Positions 62,027 through 64,000 of a DNA stretch of 64,000 bases are shown here, piece by piece; within the stretch, counting starts at the first letter, position 1; every line of letters starts with the position of its first letter. The position numbers were made by a program, and so were the translations under genes. The notes under the pieces are model-generated. The model saw only the letters and a list, made by a program, of their open reading frames with translations, was not told where the DNA came from and did not search any database. This DNA comes from Croceivirga sp. (GTDB taxonomy: Bacteria > Bacteroidota > Bacteroidia > Flavobacteriales > Flavobacteriaceae), in NCBI GenBank assembly GCA_028284935.1, contig JANQQQ010000033.1:62001-126000 (forward strand), given 5' to 3'.

Positions 62027-63385
62027 TTAACTATGGTTGAGCCTAGTGAAATACTCCTTAGCAGCTTTATTGACTTTGGGCGCCAACAGGAGTACGGCAA
62101 TCATATTGGGAATGACCATCAAAGCGTAGGACAAGTCGATTAAATATGTAACAAACTCTACTGTAGCTACGGCAGCAAATACAATGGTAAGAACAAAGTA
62201 CACATTGTACAGTTTTCCTATTTTGGCATTGGTCAAAAAGGACAAACTCTTTACTCCATAGTACGAATATGTAAAGAGCGTTGACAAGGCAAAGGCAGAA
62301 ACTATAATCATCAACAAATCGTCTCCAAAACCATATAAGGTAGTTCTAAATGCCGCCAAAGTCATCACAATACCATTGGAATCCTCTAAATAGGCCCCGC
62401 TAAGTATAATGACAACTGCAGTAAAAGTACAGACCAAAATGGTATCGATAAACGGCCCCAACATGGCCACCAGACCCTCCTTTATGGGATTATCAGTTTT
62501 TGATTGCCCGTGGTACATCGGTGCCGAACCCAAACCAGCTTCGTTTGAGAACATCGCCCTTTTCACTCCAATAATAACGAGCCCTCCAAAGCCCCCGACA
62601 ACCCCTGTTTTAAAGTTCCATGCTTCAGAAATTATCATCTTTAATGCGGGAAGTATTTCGGACGCATTCAAAACCATTACGGTAATCACAGCAAGAAGAT
62701 ACACCCCTACCATAAAAGGTACGATGGCAGAGGCCACCTTGGCAATTTTGGTCAATCCTCCAAAGATGACAAACGACGTGATTACGGCCAACACAATTCC
62801 AATAGTCCATTTCCAGTTTATTTCGCTCATTTCAAAAAGTGTCTCGGAGGGTTGCACAACACTCATGAAAGTTTCCGTAAACTGATTGGCAGTAAATACT
62901 CCTAAAAAACCGAACAAACCACAAATTGCAAAGAAAATAGCCAAGGGTTTCGCTTTATTGCCCAATCCTTTTGTGATATAGTACATGGGACCTCCTTGGA
63001 GCTTACCATTGGAATCCACACCACGATACATCACCGCCAAACTACAGGAATAGAATTTGATACCCATACCTATTAGTGCGGTCATCCAAATCCAGAAGAC
63101 CACCCCTGGACCGCCGTAATGAATGGCAATGGCGACACCTGAAATATTCCCCAAACCCACGGTAGCGGCAACAGCAGCAGAAAGGGCCTGAAACGAACTA
63201 ACTTCACCTTTCGCATTTTTATCATCATACTTACCCGCCGTTATGGCAATGGCATGGCCGAAATAGCGAAAGGGCAACATCTTGGAATAAAATGCCAAAA
63301 ACAATCCTCCCCCAATTAGCAGAATGAACATGGGCCAATTGGCATAGCCATTAGCCTCGGCCAAGAAATTGTTGATTACTTCCAT
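62027..63385 (-). CDS. Sodium:alanine/glycine symporter (AGCS family)
   Basis: A 452-residue inner-membrane protein with about 11 transmembrane helices that imports alanine or glycine with sodium or protons. AGCS motifs seen are GLGNISGVAIAIHYGGPG, FWIWMTALIGMGIKFYSC, GGPMYYITKGLG and FSNEAGLGSAPMYHGQ. Length is normal. The gene stands alone, convergent with the GH78 gene (6 bp between their stops). Confidence 0.94.
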   Translation of the reverse strand: MEVINNFLAEANGYANWPMFILLIGGGLFLAFYSKMLPFRYFGHAIAITAGKYDDKNAKGEVSSFQALSAAVAATVGLGNISGVAIAIHYGGPGVVFWIWMTALIGMGIKFYSCSLAVMYRGVDSNGKLQGGPMYYITKGLGNKAKPLAIFFAICGLFGFLGVFTANQFTETFMSVVQPSETLFEMSEINWKWTIGIVLAVITSFVIFGGLTKIAKVASAIVPFMVGVYLLAVITVMVLNASEILPALKMIISEAWNFKTGVVGGFGGLVIIGVKRAMFSNEAGLGSAPMYHGQSKTDNPIKEGLVAMLGPFIDTILVCTFTAVVIILSGAYLEDSNGIVMTLAAFRTTLYGFGDDLLMIIVSAFALSTLFTYSYYGVKSLSFLTNAKIGKLYNVYFVLTIVFAAVATVEFVTYLIDLSYALMVIPNMIAVLLLAPKVNKAAKEYFTRLNHS

Positions 63386-63447
63386 ATGACCGAAAATACA
63401 TAATTATAGCCTCTAATTCCCATAAAGTCGATTTGCCTCCTACCATT

Positions 63448-63477
63448 TTGCCAAACAAAGAAACCGTTGTATATTTG
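63448..63477 (+). promoter_or_regulatory. Promoter of the initiator tRNA gene
   Basis: TTG (63448-63450) and TATATTTG (63470-63477) with 19 bases between, the canonical Bacteroidota -33/-7 arrangement. The tRNA begins 10 bases later. Confidence 0.85.
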
Positions 63478-63487
63478 CCGTCCACAT

Positions 63488-63560
<73 letters not shown>

Positions 63561-63565
63561 CAAAG

Positions 63566-63597
63566 AAGCTCCTTGAATATCATGGAGCTTTTCTTTT
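63566..63597 (+). terminator. Terminator of the initiator tRNA gene
   Basis: AAGCTCC/GGAGCTT with an 11-base loop, followed by TTCTTTT. A second hairpin (GAAGT-tt-ACTTC) follows at 63608-63619. Confidence 0.85.
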
Positions 63598-63680
63598 AGA
63601 ATCAATTGAAGTTTACTTCAAATTGAGAACAGAAAGAAAGATTCAATTGTGGAGCAATTGGAGCTTTTTTGTAAGGCCTC

Positions 63681-63722
63681 CTCATTAGACCCAGGGTAAA
63701 TCCCTGAATCCACTCCCCGCTA
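63681..63722 (+). pseudogene. Decayed 3' half of an initiator tRNA
   Basis: CTCATTAGACCC through GAATCCACTCCCCGCTA aligns to the anticodon loop, variable loop, T arm and acceptor 3' side of the tRNA-Met at 63488, with several changes. The 5' half is missing. The following bases (CTAGCAAAGAAAGGG) and hairpin resemble the tRNA's own downstream region. Confidence 0.6.
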
Positions 63723-63731
63723 CTAGCAAAG

Positions 63732-63762
63732 AAAGGGCTTCTGAGAAATCGGGAGCCTTTTT
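63732..63762 (+). terminator. Hairpin behind the decayed tRNA
   Basis: AAAGGGCTTC (63732-63741) and GGGAGCCTTTTT (63751-63762) pair with one bulge and end in a T-run. It has the same place relative to CCCCGCTA as the terminator of the intact tRNA. Confidence 0.6.
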
Positions 63763-63868
63763 CGATTTAAGGGTTAAAACATAGGCTAAACAATTTGAGG
63801 TTTTGCAAAGCCTTCTCCCAAAAGGCTTTAGAATTGATTTGTCCCCCTCTGGGAAAGACCTCGGTTCT

Positions 63869-64000
63869 CTAGGTTGCGTTTTCTTGGCATTTATAAAGCT
63901 CCATAATCAGGTTGGATGTTTTTTGAATGTGAATCCATAATGCGACTATCAAGGAGTTTTTCGATATAGAATTTAAATCCAAAATTGGTTTTCCGGAAAT
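63869..64000 (-). CDS. Possible 3' end of a gene truncated by the window
   Basis: A 43-residue frame open to the window edge on the minus strand, ending at a TAG (63869-63871): ISGKPILDLNSISKNSLIVA ... ELYKCQENAT. The composition looks like coding sequence, but no family is recognisable. The stretch 63763-63868 shows no other feature. Confidence 0.3.
   Translation of the reverse strand: MSGKPILDLNSISKNSLIVALWIHIQKTSNLIMELYKCQENAT

Noticed and set aside
63600-63870. An integrative element attached at the initiator tRNA
   Set aside because: The two copies are about 120 bp apart with no integrase or cargo between them; only a decayed tRNA is supported.

Overview
The window is chromosomal DNA from a member of the Bacteroidota, most likely a marine Flavobacteriaceae of the Muricauda/Allomuricauda type (the genus is inference). 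The signs are Bacteroidota -7 promoter boxes (TAnnTTTG), almost no Shine-Dalgarno sites, many short SpII lipoproteins, a GLPGLI-family protein, a TPR-HTH regulator, and AGCS, AlaS, Der and Era genes of Bacteroidetes type. Base composition looks to be in the low to mid forties percent GC by eye, except for an AT-rich island at about 33.5-35.8 kb.

Layout. 0-6.2 kb: a truncated MDR oxidoreductase, a TPR-HTH regulator, a methanethiol methyltransferase (mddA) behind a promoter with a striking tandem repeat, a 37-residue ORF, an acyl-CoA-dehydrogenase-like flavoprotein, and a SolA-type amine oxidase. 6.2-9.1 kb: an AraC regulator and the three-gene operon it probably activates through a 21-bp tandem operator. 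9.3-15.9 kb: a vanadium haloperoxidase, a VOC protein with a membrane tail, a GH3 beta-glucosidase divergent from a Nudix-type regulator, and two small envelope proteins. 15.9-21.1 kb: two penicillin-acylase-family lipoproteins and a DUF1349 lipoprotein in one operon. 21.1-29.2 kb: an outer-membrane beta-barrel receptor with a GLPGLI protein, a Crp/Fnr regulator, a decayed gene, two lipoproteins, and a haloalkane dehalogenase.

29.3-35.8 kb is the most unusual part. A large periplasmic beta-propeller sensor with a GAF domain but no kinase is translationally coupled to a GluR0-like channel, that is, a ligand-binding domain carrying a TVGYGD potassium filter. Next comes an AT-rich cassette encoding a DUF262 protein and a HEPN RNase. 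The cassette is enclosed by a perfect 17-bp inverted repeat whose cores match integron recombination boxes, and a two-helix membrane protein follows it. This is the best candidate for an uncharacterised defence-like system.

35.8-64 kb is mostly housekeeping: hemL, a GH73-LysM hydrolase, a D-cysteine desulfhydrase-like enzyme, an aromatic amino acid hydroxylase, alaS, an M23 peptidase with a MerR regulator, a lemA-TPM-TPM operon, a RetSat/CrtISO-like oxidoreductase, two tandem mosaic MG2 paralogues, der, era, a GH78 rhamnosidase-like enzyme, an AGCS symporter, and an initiator tRNA-Met with a decayed copy behind it. No rRNA, CRISPR array, transposase, integrase or phage gene was found.
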